DNA of 64,000 nt, taken from Phenylobacterium sp. Lineage in GTDB: Bacteria > Pseudomonadota > Alphaproteobacteria > Caulobacterales > Caulobacteraceae. Under the pieces are notes generated by a model. It was not told where the DNA came from. It worked only from the letters and a program-made list of their open reading frames with translations, and did no database searches. How positions within the stretch are numbered: position 1 is the first letter of the stretch; the number at the start of each line of letters is the position of its first letter. Shown here piece by piece: positions 36,138 to 48,889 of the stretch. The stretch is taken from positions 80,205 to 144,204 of the forward strand of contig NZ_PNLB01000013.1 in assembly GCF_013822795.1 (NCBI RefSeq), in the 5' to 3' direction. The position numbers and the translations under genes are program-made.

Positions 36138-37286
36138 ATGTTTTCAAAGAAGCACCTCGCCCCCGCGATCGCCGCCGCTGCGCCGGCCCCGCCGATCTCC
36201 GAATCCGCGCTGCGCGCCCTCGCCAATCCTTATGTGGGAGCGAGCGCCGCCGGAGCGCTCTTCGTCCTAGTGTTGTTGACCCTGGTAGCCCTGATCGGCG
36301 ACCCCAAGGCCAGTTCGCCGGTCGTGCGGCTGTCCCTCGCCAAGATCGGCGGCGAGGCCGCGCCCGATGGCTGGCGCGAAGCCCTGGGCCGCAGCGACGG
36401 CCAGCCGGCCGTGACCGAGGACATCTTCCGCCTCTCCGAAACCCCGATCGGCGCTGGCGGCGCGGCGGGCGAGGCGACCATCACCATGCAGGGCGGCGCC
36501 TTCCACGCCGCCGATCCGCTGCCCCAGGCACCGCTGGCCGGCTTCCATTCGCAGGGGCCCAGCGGCCCGCTGCCGATCATCGCCGCCAACGGCAAGACCC
36601 CGGCCGAGGCCTATGCCCGGCCCTTCGCGCCGAACGGCCGCCCCAAGGTCGCGCTGGTGATCGGGGGCCTGGGCCTCAACGCCGCGGCCACTCGCCAGGC
36701 GATCGACACCCTGCCGCCGGAAATCACCCTGTCGTTCGTGCCCTACGCCGAGGGCCTGCAAGGCTGGATCGACCTGGCGCGCGCCGCCGGCCACGAGGTT
36801 CTGCTGGAGACCCCGATGGAGCCCAGCGACTATCCGGACAACGATCCGGGCCCCTACACCCTGCTGGCCGACGCGCCGGGCTCGGAAACCGTCAAGAAGC
36901 TGGAATGGGTGCTGTCGCGCGCGACCGGCTACTTCGGGGTCACCAACTATCTCGGCTCGCGGTTCATGACTTCGGACGCCGGCATGAACGCCTTCCAGAC
37001 CGCCCTGCGCGGTCGCGGCCTGGCCTTCATCGACGACGGCCAGGCGGCCCGTCGCACCGGCCCGATGCGCGCCTCGGCCGCCCGCATCATCGACGAGCAA
37101 CTCTCCGGCGAGGCGATCGACCAGCAGTTGCTGGCGATCGAGGCCGGCGCCCTGCAGCACGGCCAGGCTCTGGGTTCAGGCTTCGCCTATCCGGTGACCC
37201 TGTCGCAGGTCGCAAAATGGGCTGAATCGGTCGAATCTAGGGGTTATCAGCTGGCTCCGGCTTCCGCTTTGGCCTCACGTCGCTAA
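36138..37286 (+). CDS. divergent polysaccharide deacetylase family protein (YibQ type)
   Basis: 382-residue protein with one N-terminal transmembrane segment (about residues 38-56, SAAGALFVLVLLTLVALIG) and a periplasmic NodB-like barrel from residue 170. Seen: RPKVALVIGGLGLNAAATRQAID, TLSFVPYAEGLQGW and GHEVLLETPMEPSDYPDNDPGPYTLL. The metal-binding Asp-Asp of active deacetylases reads Gly-Gly here (VIGGLG), so catalysis is uncertain. It commonly follows ctpA, as here. ATG 36138 was chosen; a GTG one codon earlier is equivalent. rppH follows after 10 bases. Confidence 0.88.
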   Translation: MFSKKHLAPAIAAAAPAPPISESALRALANPYVGASAAGALFVLVLLTLVALIGDPKASSPVVRLSLAKIGGEAAPDGWREALGRSDGQPAVTEDIFRLSETPIGAGGAAGEATITMQGGAFHAADPLPQAPLAGFHSQGPSGPLPIIAANGKTPAEAYARPFAPNGRPKVALVIGGLGLNAAATRQAIDTLPPEITLSFVPYAEGLQGWIDLARAAGHEVLLETPMEPSDYPDNDPGPYTLLADAPGSETVKKLEWVLSRATGYFGVTNYLGSRFMTSDAGMNAFQTALRGRGLAFIDDGQAARRTGPMRASAARIIDEQLSGEAIDQQLLAIEAGALQHGQALGSGFAYPVTLSQVAKWAESVESRGYQLAPASALASRR

Positions 37287-37296
37287 ATGGTTTGAG

Positions 37297-37788
37297 ATGA
37301 CTGACCTGTCCGCCTACCGCCCGAACGTGGGCGTGGTGCTCTTCCACCCCGATGGCCGGGTGTGGCTGGGCCGCCGGTTCCAGACCCCCGAACCCTACAA
37401 TTGGCAGTTCCCGCAGGGCGGCGTCGACGCCGGCGAGGATCTCTATCTCGCCGCCCGCCGCGAACTGGCCGAGGAGACCGGGGTGGTCACCGCCACCCTG
37501 CTCGGCCGCACCGACGGCTGGCTGGCCTACGACTTCCCGCCCGGGCACAACGGCTCGAAGATCGCCAAGGGCTGGAAGGGCCAGCGCCAGGTCTGGTTCG
37601 CCCTGCGCTTCGACGGCCAAGAGAGCGAGATCGACCTCAGCGGCCACGGCCACCCCGAATTCGACGCCTGGCGCTGGGGCGGCCTGGACGAGGCCCCCGG
37701 CCTGGTCGTGCCGTTCAAGAAGGCGATCTACGAGACCGTGGCCCGCGCCTTCCAGGTGTTCACCGGCCAACCCGGCCGCGCGGCCTGA
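37297..37788 (+). CDS. rppH: RNA pyrophosphohydrolase
   Basis: 163-residue Nudix hydrolase that removes pyrophosphate from mRNA 5' ends and starts decay; the NudH/IalA group also cleaves dinucleoside polyphosphates. YRPNVGVVLFHPDGRVWLGRRF at the start and the Nudix box GGVDAGEDLYLAARRELAEETGV (residues 47-69) are canonical, with WQFPQGG before it. It is close behind the deacetylase, in a ctpA-deacetylase-rppH unit. Confidence 0.95.
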   Translation: MTDLSAYRPNVGVVLFHPDGRVWLGRRFQTPEPYNWQFPQGGVDAGEDLYLAARRELAEETGVVTATLLGRTDGWLAYDFPPGHNGSKIAKGWKGQRQVWFALRFDGQESEIDLSGHGHPEFDAWRWGGLDEAPGLVVPFKKAIYETVARAFQVFTGQPGRAA

Positions 37789-37795
37789 TCGGCCG

Positions 37796-38569
37796 ATGAG
37801 CACCGCTCCCGCGCCGATCGTCATGGTGCACGGCGCGTTCTGCGGGGGCTGGGCGTTCGAGCGCCTGCGCGGGCCCTTCGAGGCGGCCGGCCATTTCGTC
37901 CTGACCCCCGATCTGCGCGGCCATGGCGAGGGTGAGCCTCCTCACGCCGTCCTCGGCGTCTCGGTCACGGACTACGCCCGCGACATCGCCAAGCTCTGCG
38001 CCAGTCTCGACGAGGCCCCGATCCTGGTCGGCCACTCGATGGGCGGGCTGGTCTGTGCCCTGGCCGCCAGCCGCACGCCGGTGCGGGCGATGGTGCTGCT
38101 GGCCCCGACGGCCCCATGGGGCGTTGCGGCCTCGTCGATGGAAGAGGCGATCACCGCTTTCGGCCTTCACGCCCTCGGCCCGTTCTGGGCGCAGGCGGTG
38201 GCCCCGGACCGCGGGCTGGCGCGACGCTACAGCCTAGACCGCATGGACCGCGCCGAACGCGAGGCCGTCGCGGCCCGTATGCGGCCCGAGAGCGGCCGCG
38301 CGCTGTGGGAGACGCTGAACTGGTGGCTCGACCCGTTCATGACCACCAGCGTCGGCCCTCTGCGCGTCCCGACCCTGGTGATCGGCGGCGAGCGGGACGT
38401 CATCCATCCCCCCGCCACCGTCCGGCAAACCGCCGCCCGGCTGGGCGGCGAATTCATCGAGGCTCCCGGCATGAGCCACTGGCTGATCGCCGAGCCTGGC
38501 TGGCGCGAGATCACCGAGATCGCCCAGGGCTGGCTGGAAGAGGCTTTGGCCTCGGCTCCAGCCAGCTAG
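37796..38569 (+). CDS. alpha/beta hydrolase
   Basis: 257-residue alpha/beta-hydrolase-fold enzyme. Catalytic triad by pattern: Ser in VGHSMGGLV (near residue 82), Asp in GGERDVIHPP and His in GMSHWLIAE. The oxyanion motif VHGAFCGGWAF is near the start. Such proteins are esterases, lipases or C-C hydrolases; the substrate is unknown. It begins 8 bases after rppH and faces the S9 peptidase, whose stop lies four bases away. Confidence 0.87.
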   Translation: MSTAPAPIVMVHGAFCGGWAFERLRGPFEAAGHFVLTPDLRGHGEGEPPHAVLGVSVTDYARDIAKLCASLDEAPILVGHSMGGLVCALAASRTPVRAMVLLAPTAPWGVAASSMEEAITAFGLHALGPFWAQAVAPDRGLARRYSLDRMDRAEREAVAARMRPESGRALWETLNWWLDPFMTTSVGPLRVPTLVIGGERDVIHPPATVRQTAARLGGEFIEAPGMSHWLIAEPGWREITEIAQGWLEEALASAPAS

Positions 38570-38572
38570 CGA

Positions 38573-40504
38573 CTACTTCGTCCCGAGCACCTTCTTCAGG
38601 AAGACGATCTCGCTGGCGCGCACCGCTTCGGCGTTGGCCTTCTTGGCCACGCCGTGCCCTTCGTCGAGGGCCAGCACGTACCAGACCTCAGTGCCCTGGG
38701 CCCGCAGCGTGGCGACCATCTGCTCGGACTCCGACTGCGGCACCCGCGGGTCATTGGCGCCCTGATAGATCATCATTGGCTTCTTCATCTTGGCGCTCAT
38801 GTTGAGCGGCGAGATCTTGTCGAACACGGCCGCCATCTTCGGGTCTCGCTCGTCGCCGTACTCGGCCCGGCGCAGGTCGCGGCGATAGCCTTCGGTGTTG
38901 GCCAGGAAGGTCTTCCAGTTGGAGATGCCGTAGAGGTCGATCGCCCCGGCGATGCGGTCGTTGTAGTGCGCCGCCACCGCCAGCGACATGTAGCCGCCGT
39001 AGGACTGGCCGACGACCGCCACGCGGCTGGCGTCGAGGTCCGGCTGCTTGGCGATCCAGTCGAGCAGCGCGCCGATGTCCTTGACCGAGTCCTCGCGCTT
39101 CTCAGCGTTGTCGAGGCCGATATAGGTCTTGCCGTAGCCGCTCGAGCCGCGAACGTTGGGGATGATCACCGCCGCCCCGACTTCATTCACCCACGACTGG
39201 CGGCGCGGGTTGAAGTTGGGCTGCTCCTGGCCTTCCGGGCCGCCGTGGATCTGGATGACCACGGGCAGCTTCTCGCCCGCCTTGGCCGCCGGCTTGTAGA
39301 TGAAGGCCGGGATCGAGCGCTTGTCGAAGGTCGGGTAGCGGAACAGCGTCGGCTCGACCAGCTTGGCAGGATCCAGACCGCCAAGCTCGCTCTGCGTCCA
39401 GCGCACCAGCTTCTGGTCCGCCAGGGCGAAGCTCCAGACGTCGCCCGACGAGGTCGAGGTCGAGAGGCTGAAGCCCAGCTGCTTGCCGTCGGGCGAAAAG
39501 CCCAGACCGGTCAGAACGCCCATCGGCAGCGCCGGGGTCGGCAGGGTCTTGCCGGTGGCGAGCTCCTTCACGACGATCTTCGAATAGCCTTCCTCGTTGA
39601 CCAGATAGGCGACCAGCGCGCCGTCGGGCGACAAGTCGAAGCCTTCGGCCGGCCACTTGGCGCCCGGCTCCAGGTCGCGGACCGCGCCGCTCGCAAGGTC
39701 GATCACGACCGGCCGGGCCATGTCGGACTTGTCGTCGGAGAGCGTGACCACGTGGCCGCCGTCCGCGGCGAAGGCGCCGCCGACATAGGCGATCGGGCGG
39801 CCGGTCGGGCCGACCGGCGTCAGCGCTCCGCTGGCGATGTCGAGCACGAACAGCTCCGTCGAGGCGACGGAGTTGTAGCGGCTGAGCAGCAGCCGCCGGC
39901 TGTCTGGCGAGAAGTCGAGCACCGCCATCGCGCCCGTGCCCTCGTGCACGACGCGGCGGCCGTCCGGCTGGGCCGGATCGGCCAGCATGATGTCGTAGTT
40001 CGGGTCGCCCGGGGTGACCTGGCTCCAGGCGACCAGCCTGCCGTCGCCCGAGAAGGTGAAGTCCGCATTGCGGGTCTTGGGCGCGGTGAGCTGCACCTCG
40101 GCCCCGGTCACGCCGCGGATGTAGCCCTGGTAGTACTCGGCGCCGCCGACGTCGCGCGGATAGACGAAGCGGGCCTGGCCAGGCTGGGCCTTGGCGCTGT
40201 TCACGGGCTCAGGGAAGAAGGTCAGCTGCGTGCGCGCCGCGCCGGGCGAGACCACGCGGTGGATCTGGTTCACGTCGCCAAAGCGCGTGGCGATCAGGAT
40301 CGAGCCGTCGTCCAGCCAGTCTTCGAACACGGCGGAGCGGGCGCTGTAGTAGGGCGCGATGACCGCCTTCAGGGCGGCCGGGGTCTCTGGAACATTGTCG
40401 TAGACGATCTGGCCGGACTGGCGCTTGGCCAGATCGGCGGCCGGAGCGGCGGCGGCGCAGGCGAAGGCGAAGACCGTGCCAAGCAGCAGGGCGCGCGTCG
40501 TCAT
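38573..40504 (-). CDS. S9-family prolyl oligopeptidase, exported
   Basis: 643-residue serine peptidase. A signal peptide (MTTRALLLGTVFAFACAAAAPAADLA) is followed by a beta-propeller (about 50-370) and a hydrolase domain with Ser in GQSYGGYMSLA, Asp in GANDPRVPQSE and His in DEGHGVAKK, the usual triad. It is likely periplasmic and cleaves peptides behind Pro or acylated residues. ATG 40504 was chosen because it begins the signal peptide; the frame runs further upstream without homology. Confidence 0.92.
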   Translation of the reverse strand: MTTRALLLGTVFAFACAAAAPAADLAKRQSGQIVYDNVPETPAALKAVIAPYYSARSAVFEDWLDDGSILIATRFGDVNQIHRVVSPGAARTQLTFFPEPVNSAKAQPGQARFVYPRDVGGAEYYQGYIRGVTGAEVQLTAPKTRNADFTFSGDGRLVAWSQVTPGDPNYDIMLADPAQPDGRRVVHEGTGAMAVLDFSPDSRRLLLSRYNSVASTELFVLDIASGALTPVGPTGRPIAYVGGAFAADGGHVVTLSDDKSDMARPVVIDLASGAVRDLEPGAKWPAEGFDLSPDGALVAYLVNEEGYSKIVVKELATGKTLPTPALPMGVLTGLGFSPDGKQLGFSLSTSTSSGDVWSFALADQKLVRWTQSELGGLDPAKLVEPTLFRYPTFDKRSIPAFIYKPAAKAGEKLPVVIQIHGGPEGQEQPNFNPRRQSWVNEVGAAVIIPNVRGSSGYGKTYIGLDNAEKREDSVKDIGALLDWIAKQPDLDASRVAVVGQSYGGYMSLAVAAHYNDRIAGAIDLYGISNWKTFLANTEGYRRDLRRAEYGDERDPKMAAVFDKISPLNMSAKMKKPMMIYQGANDPRVPQSESEQMVATLRAQGTEVWYVLALDEGHGVAKKANAEAVRASEIVFLKKVLGTK

Positions 40505-40601
40505 CGTGGGGGAACTCCAAACAGTCGAGGTTTGGCGCGACCCTGGCCGCGCTCGGCGCCGCCCGTCAACGCCCGATCGACCGGCGCCCTGCGGCCGAAA
40601 C

Positions 40602-40664
40602 GACAAAGGGCGCAGGAGGTGCTCCCGCGCCCTTCGATAGGGTCCGAGCGCCCCGAAGGGCGCT
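40602..40664 (-). terminator. two hairpins after the 40674-41306 gene
   Basis: On the minus strand, directly after the stop, AGCGCCC-TTCG-GGGCGCT (40664-40647) forms a very stable UUCG-type tetraloop. It is followed by AAGGGCGC/GCGCCCTT (40634-40606) with an inner GGAG/CTCC stem, then TTTGTCGTTT. The second is the likely terminator. Confidence 0.6.
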
Positions 40665-40673
40665 GGCGAAGTC

Positions 40674-41306
40674 CTAGAACTTGCGTTCCGAGTACAGCAC
40701 TTCGCCCAGGTCGGCGTTCTTGCCGGCGGAGCTGCCGTCCGGCTTCTTCAGCTGCAGGAACACCAGACCGATCGATTCCTTGTCGGTGAAGTATTCCCAC
40801 GAGTTGGTGATGCGCTTGTAGTCGGTGGCCGGGACGAAGTCGTTGCGCTGCTGGACCAGCTCGGGCTTGTGCAGGAACGAGAAGATGTTCAGGCCGACGA
40901 TGATCGGCTTCTCGCCGTTGACCGCATAGCTGAGCGTCAGCCGGCAGACATCCTTGTTGGAGCCCTGCGGCCAGATGGTCAGGGTGTAGGGCTTCTCGAC
41001 CAGGGTCCCGACATAGGTCCCCTCGCGCTTGTTCAGCTTGTAGCCGGCCATGCCGCCGGCCAGGGTCTTGAAGTCGCCGCCCTTCACGAGCGGTTTGCAG
41101 ACGCGGTTGATGACGTCGATGATCTGGCCCTCGGGGCCGCTGGTCGGCAGCACGTAGGACTTTTCGTCGGCGGCCGGCGCCGGCGCGGCGGCAGGGGCCG
41201 GTTCGGCGGCGGGGGCGGCCGGCGGGGCCGCTTCGGGCGCCGGCTGGGCGTGAGCCGCCGTGGCGAGCCCAGCGAGAGCAATCAGACTGACGAAGGCGGT
41301 GCGCAT
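40674..41306 (-). CDS. secreted protein of unknown function, Pro/Ala-rich linker
   Basis: 210 residues. Signal peptide MRTAFVSLIALAGLATAAHAQ, then a 40-residue Pro/Ala linker (APEAAPPAAPAAEPAPAAAP), then a globular domain (IIDVINRVCKPLVKGGDFKTLA to LGEVLYSERKF) with two Cys (VCKP, DVCRLT) that may form a disulfide. I do not recognise a domain with an assigned function. Cellular place: periplasm or outside. ATG 41306 begins the signal peptide. It lies between the S9 peptidase and the ATP synthase operon on the same strand but has its own terminator. Confidence 0.8.
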   Translation of the reverse strand: MRTAFVSLIALAGLATAAHAQPAPEAAPPAAPAAEPAPAAAPAPAADEKSYVLPTSGPEGQIIDVINRVCKPLVKGGDFKTLAGGMAGYKLNKREGTYVGTLVEKPYTLTIWPQGSNKDVCRLTLSYAVNGEKPIIVGLNIFSFLHKPELVQQRNDFVPATDYKRITNSWEYFTDKESIGLVFLQLKKPDGSSAGKNADLGEVLYSERKF

Positions 41307-41450
41307 GGCGGGATCCCCTAACTTAAGCGTGCCGCATAACACTCGAAACAGGCGGTCCCTCGCAAGCCCTCTAGCGCAGCAATCGGACCGATCGATGGCG
41401 ATTGCGCCCGCCGAAGACGGCAAAATCGCGTGACTTACGCTCCAGACACG

Positions 41451-41482
41451 AAAAGGCCCCGGCGCCTGGGGCGTCGGGGCCT
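41451..41482 (-). terminator. terminator of the atp operon
   Basis: On the minus strand: AGGCCCCGACGCC (41481-41469), a short loop, GCGCCGGGGCCT (41465-41454), then TTTTC. It lies 26 bases after the atpC stop, as expected for the end of the operon. Confidence 0.88.
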
Positions 41483-41507
41483 CTGATCGTCTGGCTGCGG
41501 CCGGTCG

Positions 41508-41774
41508 TTAGGCGGCCACTTCCGCCGCCTGTTCGGCGAGGATGGTCAGGCCTTCCGGGGTCACGTCGGCGAATCCGCCTTCGATCGCAAAGACCTTCAC
41601 GGCGCCGCCGCTATAGACCTTCACCTGCCCGACCTTCAGCGTGGTCATGAACGGCGCATGGTTGGCCAGCACACCGAAGTCGCCTTCCGTGCCCGGCGCG
41701 TCGACCTGGTCGACATCGCCCGAGAACAGTTCGCGCTCGGGCGAGACCAGCGAGAAGTGAAGCTTCCCAGCCAT
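41508..41774 (-). CDS. atpC: ATP synthase F1 epsilon subunit, short form
   Basis: 88-residue epsilon subunit. The N-terminal beta-sandwich is complete (LHFSLVSPERELFSGDVDQVDAPGTEGDFGVLANH), but the C-terminal helical hairpin of the usual 135-140-residue protein is absent: it ends EGLTILAEQAAEVAA. That hairpin inhibits ATP hydrolysis in E. coli; short epsilons are known in alphaproteobacteria, where the zeta protein takes that role. It starts 5 bases after atpD. Confidence 0.95.
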   Translation of the reverse strand: MAGKLHFSLVSPERELFSGDVDQVDAPGTEGDFGVLANHAPFMTTLKVGQVKVYSGGAVKVFAIEGGFADVTPEGLTILAEQAAEVAA

Positions 41775-41779
41775 GATCC

Positions 41780-44276
<2,497 letters not shown>

Positions 44277-44295
44277 CTCCTAAAGCTCCGCTGAC

Positions 44296-46390
<2,095 letters not shown>

Positions 46391-46576
46391 TTATTTGTTC
46401 CGCCCGGTGCGCGCAAAAGGCCGCGGCGAAGAAATCTCCACTGCGACCCTAAAGGCTTGAAAGCGCTTGGAAAAGCACATTGGCCATCGAGACTGGAAAA
46501 GCCCCTGGCCCGAAGCCGCGCGCCTGATAGCACGCGATTTTCAGCGTCGCAACCAAACCGGCCGCGACACCTTGTA

Positions 46577-46858
46577 TTATCTGGCGTTCACCTTACGGAA
46601 AACAGCCGCCCCGGTGGCCAGCACCGCGCCGTCCGGCGCCAGCACGCGGCCATAGGCGAAGACCAGGGTGCGTGTCGCGCGCTCGACGCCGGCCTCCACG
46701 CACACCGCAGCGCCGGGCGCAGCCGCGACTCCATAGTCGATGGTCAAGGAAACGGGCTCGGCCCCATCGCCGGCGACTTCGCTCAAGGCGGGCTCAAGCA
46801 GGCCGGCCGCCGGGGCCGGGCTGTCGGGAAAGACGGTCTGTCGGGATACTTGGGTCAT
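46577..46858 (-). CDS. small hotdog-like protein (partial thioesterase fold)
   Basis: 93 residues. The second half (VSLTIDYGVAAAPGAAVCVEAGVERATRTLVFAYGRVLAPDG, then AVLATGAAVFRKV) resembles the last strands of PaaI-type hotdog thioesterases. The first half of the fold, with the central helix and catalytic Asp or Asn, is not present, so it may be a remnant or a stand-alone half domain. ATG 46858 (MTQVSRQTVFPD) was chosen. Function cannot be assigned. Confidence 0.55.
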   Translation of the reverse strand: MTQVSRQTVFPDSPAPAAGLLEPALSEVAGDGAEPVSLTIDYGVAAAPGAAVCVEAGVERATRTLVFAYGRVLAPDGAVLATGAAVFRKVNAR

Positions 46859-46918
46859 CGCGGCCGGTTCATAAGCGGCGCTCGGCCCGAGGCCAAGCCG
46901 ACCGGGCGCCCCGCACAT

Positions 46919-46950
46919 AGAAAGACGGGCGCCGGAGGGCCCGGCGCCCG
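46919..46950 (-). terminator. terminator after the small secreted-protein gene
   Basis: On the minus strand a 10-bp perfect stem CGGGCGCCGG/CCGGCGCCCG (46950-46926), followed by TCTTTCT. It lies 70 bases after the stop of the 47022-47363 gene. Confidence 0.7.
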
Positions 46951-47021
46951 AGTTTCAGGCTCGACTAGACTAGCGGCTGGGAGGCGCGCCTAGATTTGCG
47001 CGAACCTGGGTCCTTCAGCCT

Positions 47022-47363
47022 TTAGCGGTTGGCCACTTGCTGAGCCGGCAGAGCAGCGGTGTTGCACTGCTCGAGCTTGGCCGCTTCCAGCTGCTTGCGC
47101 GCGCCGCCGAACGAGGCGACCGCACCGACGTTCTTGGCCACTTCTTTACAGGTCGCCGCGCCGTAGGTGCGCGAGGACGGCGCCGCCGCCAGGCAGGTGT
47201 CGCCTTCGCAGGTGAAGACAGCGCCGCCGGCGATGAACTTGGTCTTTTCGGCGACCGGGGTCTGCAGCTTGGCGGTGATCGGATCGTCAGCCAGGGCCGC
47301 GCCGGCGGCGAAGGAGACGGACATCATGGCGGCGCAGGCGGCCGCGAAGGTACGGAGCTTCAT
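47022..47363 (-). CDS. small secreted protein with four cysteines, unknown function
   Basis: 113 residues. Signal peptide MKLRTFAAACAAMMSVSFAAGAALA, mature part of about 88 residues with FTCEGDTCLAAAPSS, AATCKEVAKNVGAVASF and KLEQCNTAALPAQ. The four Cys of the mature part could form two disulfides. I recognise it only as a conserved periplasmic hypothetical of alphaproteobacteria. It is monocistronic with its own terminator. Confidence 0.8.
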   Translation of the reverse strand: MKLRTFAAACAAMMSVSFAAGAALADDPITAKLQTPVAEKTKFIAGGAVFTCEGDTCLAAAPSSRTYGAATCKEVAKNVGAVASFGGARKQLEAAKLEQCNTAALPAQQVANR

Positions 47364-47697
47364 CGAAAGCCCTCCAGCGTTCGGGGAGAATGTGCGAGTC
47401 CGGTCAGGACACGGCTCGGGCCAATCCGGGGATCACAGCCGGTATCCCCACCGGCTGTGCGAGTTGAACTAAGCATCGCTAAGATAACGGTGTTAAGATC
47501 AGCGGCAACTGCTTTTTTCGCAACGCGGTTATGCGAAAATGTTGGGATTGCGAACCGTTAGCAGGCTTCCCATGTAGGCGGGCTCGCCTTTTGCGGGCGC
47601 CGGGGTCGCGTTGCACGCCCTCCTTTCGCCCCTGATTGCGCCACGCGCGGCGGTCCCGATCAAACGATGCTTTCGCCGGATGCTCTGTGAGTTGAGC
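47364..47697. other. 334-base intergenic region, AT-richer
   Basis: No gene is visible. The stretch 47470-47550 is notably AT-rich for this window and contains the inverted repeat TTTTCGCA-N9-TGCGAAAA (47515-47539). It is likely to hold the promoter of the 47022-47363 gene. The repeat lacks a clean T-run, so it may be an operator or a weak terminator of the MerR-ATPase gene that ends at 47698. Confidence 0.5.
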
Positions 47698-48702
47698 TCA
47701 CAACGCGGCGTGGGACGCATCCGGACGCCAGGCGATCATGCCCTGCGTGCGGGCCCGCACCTGCGGCGGCGCCAGGCACATGGCCAGGGCCTCGAAGCCG
47801 GCCGCGCCCGGATGCAGCGCCACGCGGATCGGCGGGCTGTGATTGGCGGGGCAATAGATCGCCGCCTCCCCCGGACCGACAGCCGCCAAATCGAGGATCG
47901 CGGTCGAGCGGGTCATCAAGACCAGCGGCCGCGCCCGCGGTCCGCGCCGCCGCAGACGGGCGATCAGCGCCGTCTGGGTCGCTTCGTCCAGTCCGTCCTC
48001 GACCATGTCGACCACCAGCGCGCCATCCCCGTCCGCCTCCAGCTCGGCCAGCAGCGACAGCAGCGCCGGGCTGCGGGTCGCGCCGTCCTCGACCAGCCAG
48101 GCCGCGGCGGCTTCGACGCGCCCGTCCGGGTCCGCCGCCTGCTCCAGCCGGTCGAGACCGACGAAGCGCGCGCCCGGCACTTCCTGCGCCAACCGCATCG
48201 CCAACCGCGTCTTGCCGCTGCCCAGCGGCCCGACCAGGTAGGTCAGCGGCGCAAGCTCGCCCAGCTCGAAGCGCTCGCCGCCCCACGGCCAAGGCAGATC
48301 GAAGGCGACCACGGGCCCCGCCAGCAGCGCCGCTAGCTCCGCGACGCTCGGCGCCGCGCCGGCCGCCAGCTGCGCCCGCATCCGCCGCACGCGCTCGATG
48401 GTCAGCGCCAGGCTGCGCCCCTGAGCCTCCAGCGACGCCTGATGCGCGGCCAGGGCCGGCTCCAGCACGCGCGCGTCGCCGCCGAGCACCCGCTCGACCT
48501 GCGCCAGGCTGAGCCCCAGCGCCCGCAGGGTCGCGATCTCTGCGCCCCGCGCCAGCTGATCGGGGCCATAGGCGCGCCAGCCCGCAGAGGTCCGCAACGG
48601 CGCGATCAAGCCCCGCTCTTCATAGAGCCGCAGCGCCTTGGCCGAGACCCCCAGCCGCCGGGCGGCCTGCGAAGGGCTCAGGAACTGAATGGAACCGGTC
48701 AC
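47698..48702 (-). CDS. MerR-type HTH fused to a P-loop ATPase domain
   Basis: 334 residues. Residues 6-75 are a MerR DNA-binding domain (LSPSQAARRLGVSAKALRLYEERGLIAPLRT, then WRAYGPDQLARGAEIATLRALGLSLAQVERVL), followed by the usual dimerisation helix (to about 115). Residues 130-334 replace the small effector domain with an ATPase: Walker A GPLGSGKT (158-165), Walker B ALVVD (Asp232) with DGLDEATQ, and VLMTRSTAILDLA like the TTHS switch of ABC/AAA_21 ATPases. No ABC signature was found. It may sense a ligand or nucleotide. Its promoter (48733-48764) has the MerR architecture, so autoregulation is likely. Confidence 0.85.
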   Translation of the reverse strand: MTGSIQFLSPSQAARRLGVSAKALRLYEERGLIAPLRTSAGWRAYGPDQLARGAEIATLRALGLSLAQVERVLGGDARVLEPALAAHQASLEAQGRSLALTIERVRRMRAQLAAGAAPSVAELAALLAGPVVAFDLPWPWGGERFELGELAPLTYLVGPLGSGKTRLAMRLAQEVPGARFVGLDRLEQAADPDGRVEAAAAWLVEDGATRSPALLSLLAELEADGDGALVVDMVEDGLDEATQTALIARLRRRGPRARPLVLMTRSTAILDLAAVGPGEAAIYCPANHSPPIRVALHPGAAGFEALAMCLAPPQVRARTQGMIAWRPDASHAAL

Positions 48703-48732
48703 GAATCACCTCGCTGCGCTGCTGACCGACGC

Positions 48733-48764
48733 ATTGAAAGGAGCGGCCCCAGGGGCCGGGTCAA
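48733..48764 (-). promoter_or_regulatory. MerR-type promoter with long spacer and central palindrome
   Basis: On the minus strand TTGACC (48764-48759) and TTCAAT (48738-48733) are separated by 20 bases. The spacer contains the perfect palindrome CGGCCCC-T-GGGGCCG (48758-48744). An over-long spacer with a dyad between -35 and -10 is the hallmark of MerR-regulated promoters. It lies 31 bases upstream of the MerR-ATPase ATG. The only other gene reading from this gap is the divergent PBP. Confidence 0.7.
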
Positions 48765-48889
48765 GTCGCGGGCGACCGCGCTTCAAAGCCAAGCTTGTTC
48801 ATCGCTCGTCAATCATGTCGCGCGTTTGGTGCGCATCAGCTATCTAGCCGCCCCGGGGCGGGCATTCGGCGAACTCTTTAGGACGACAC

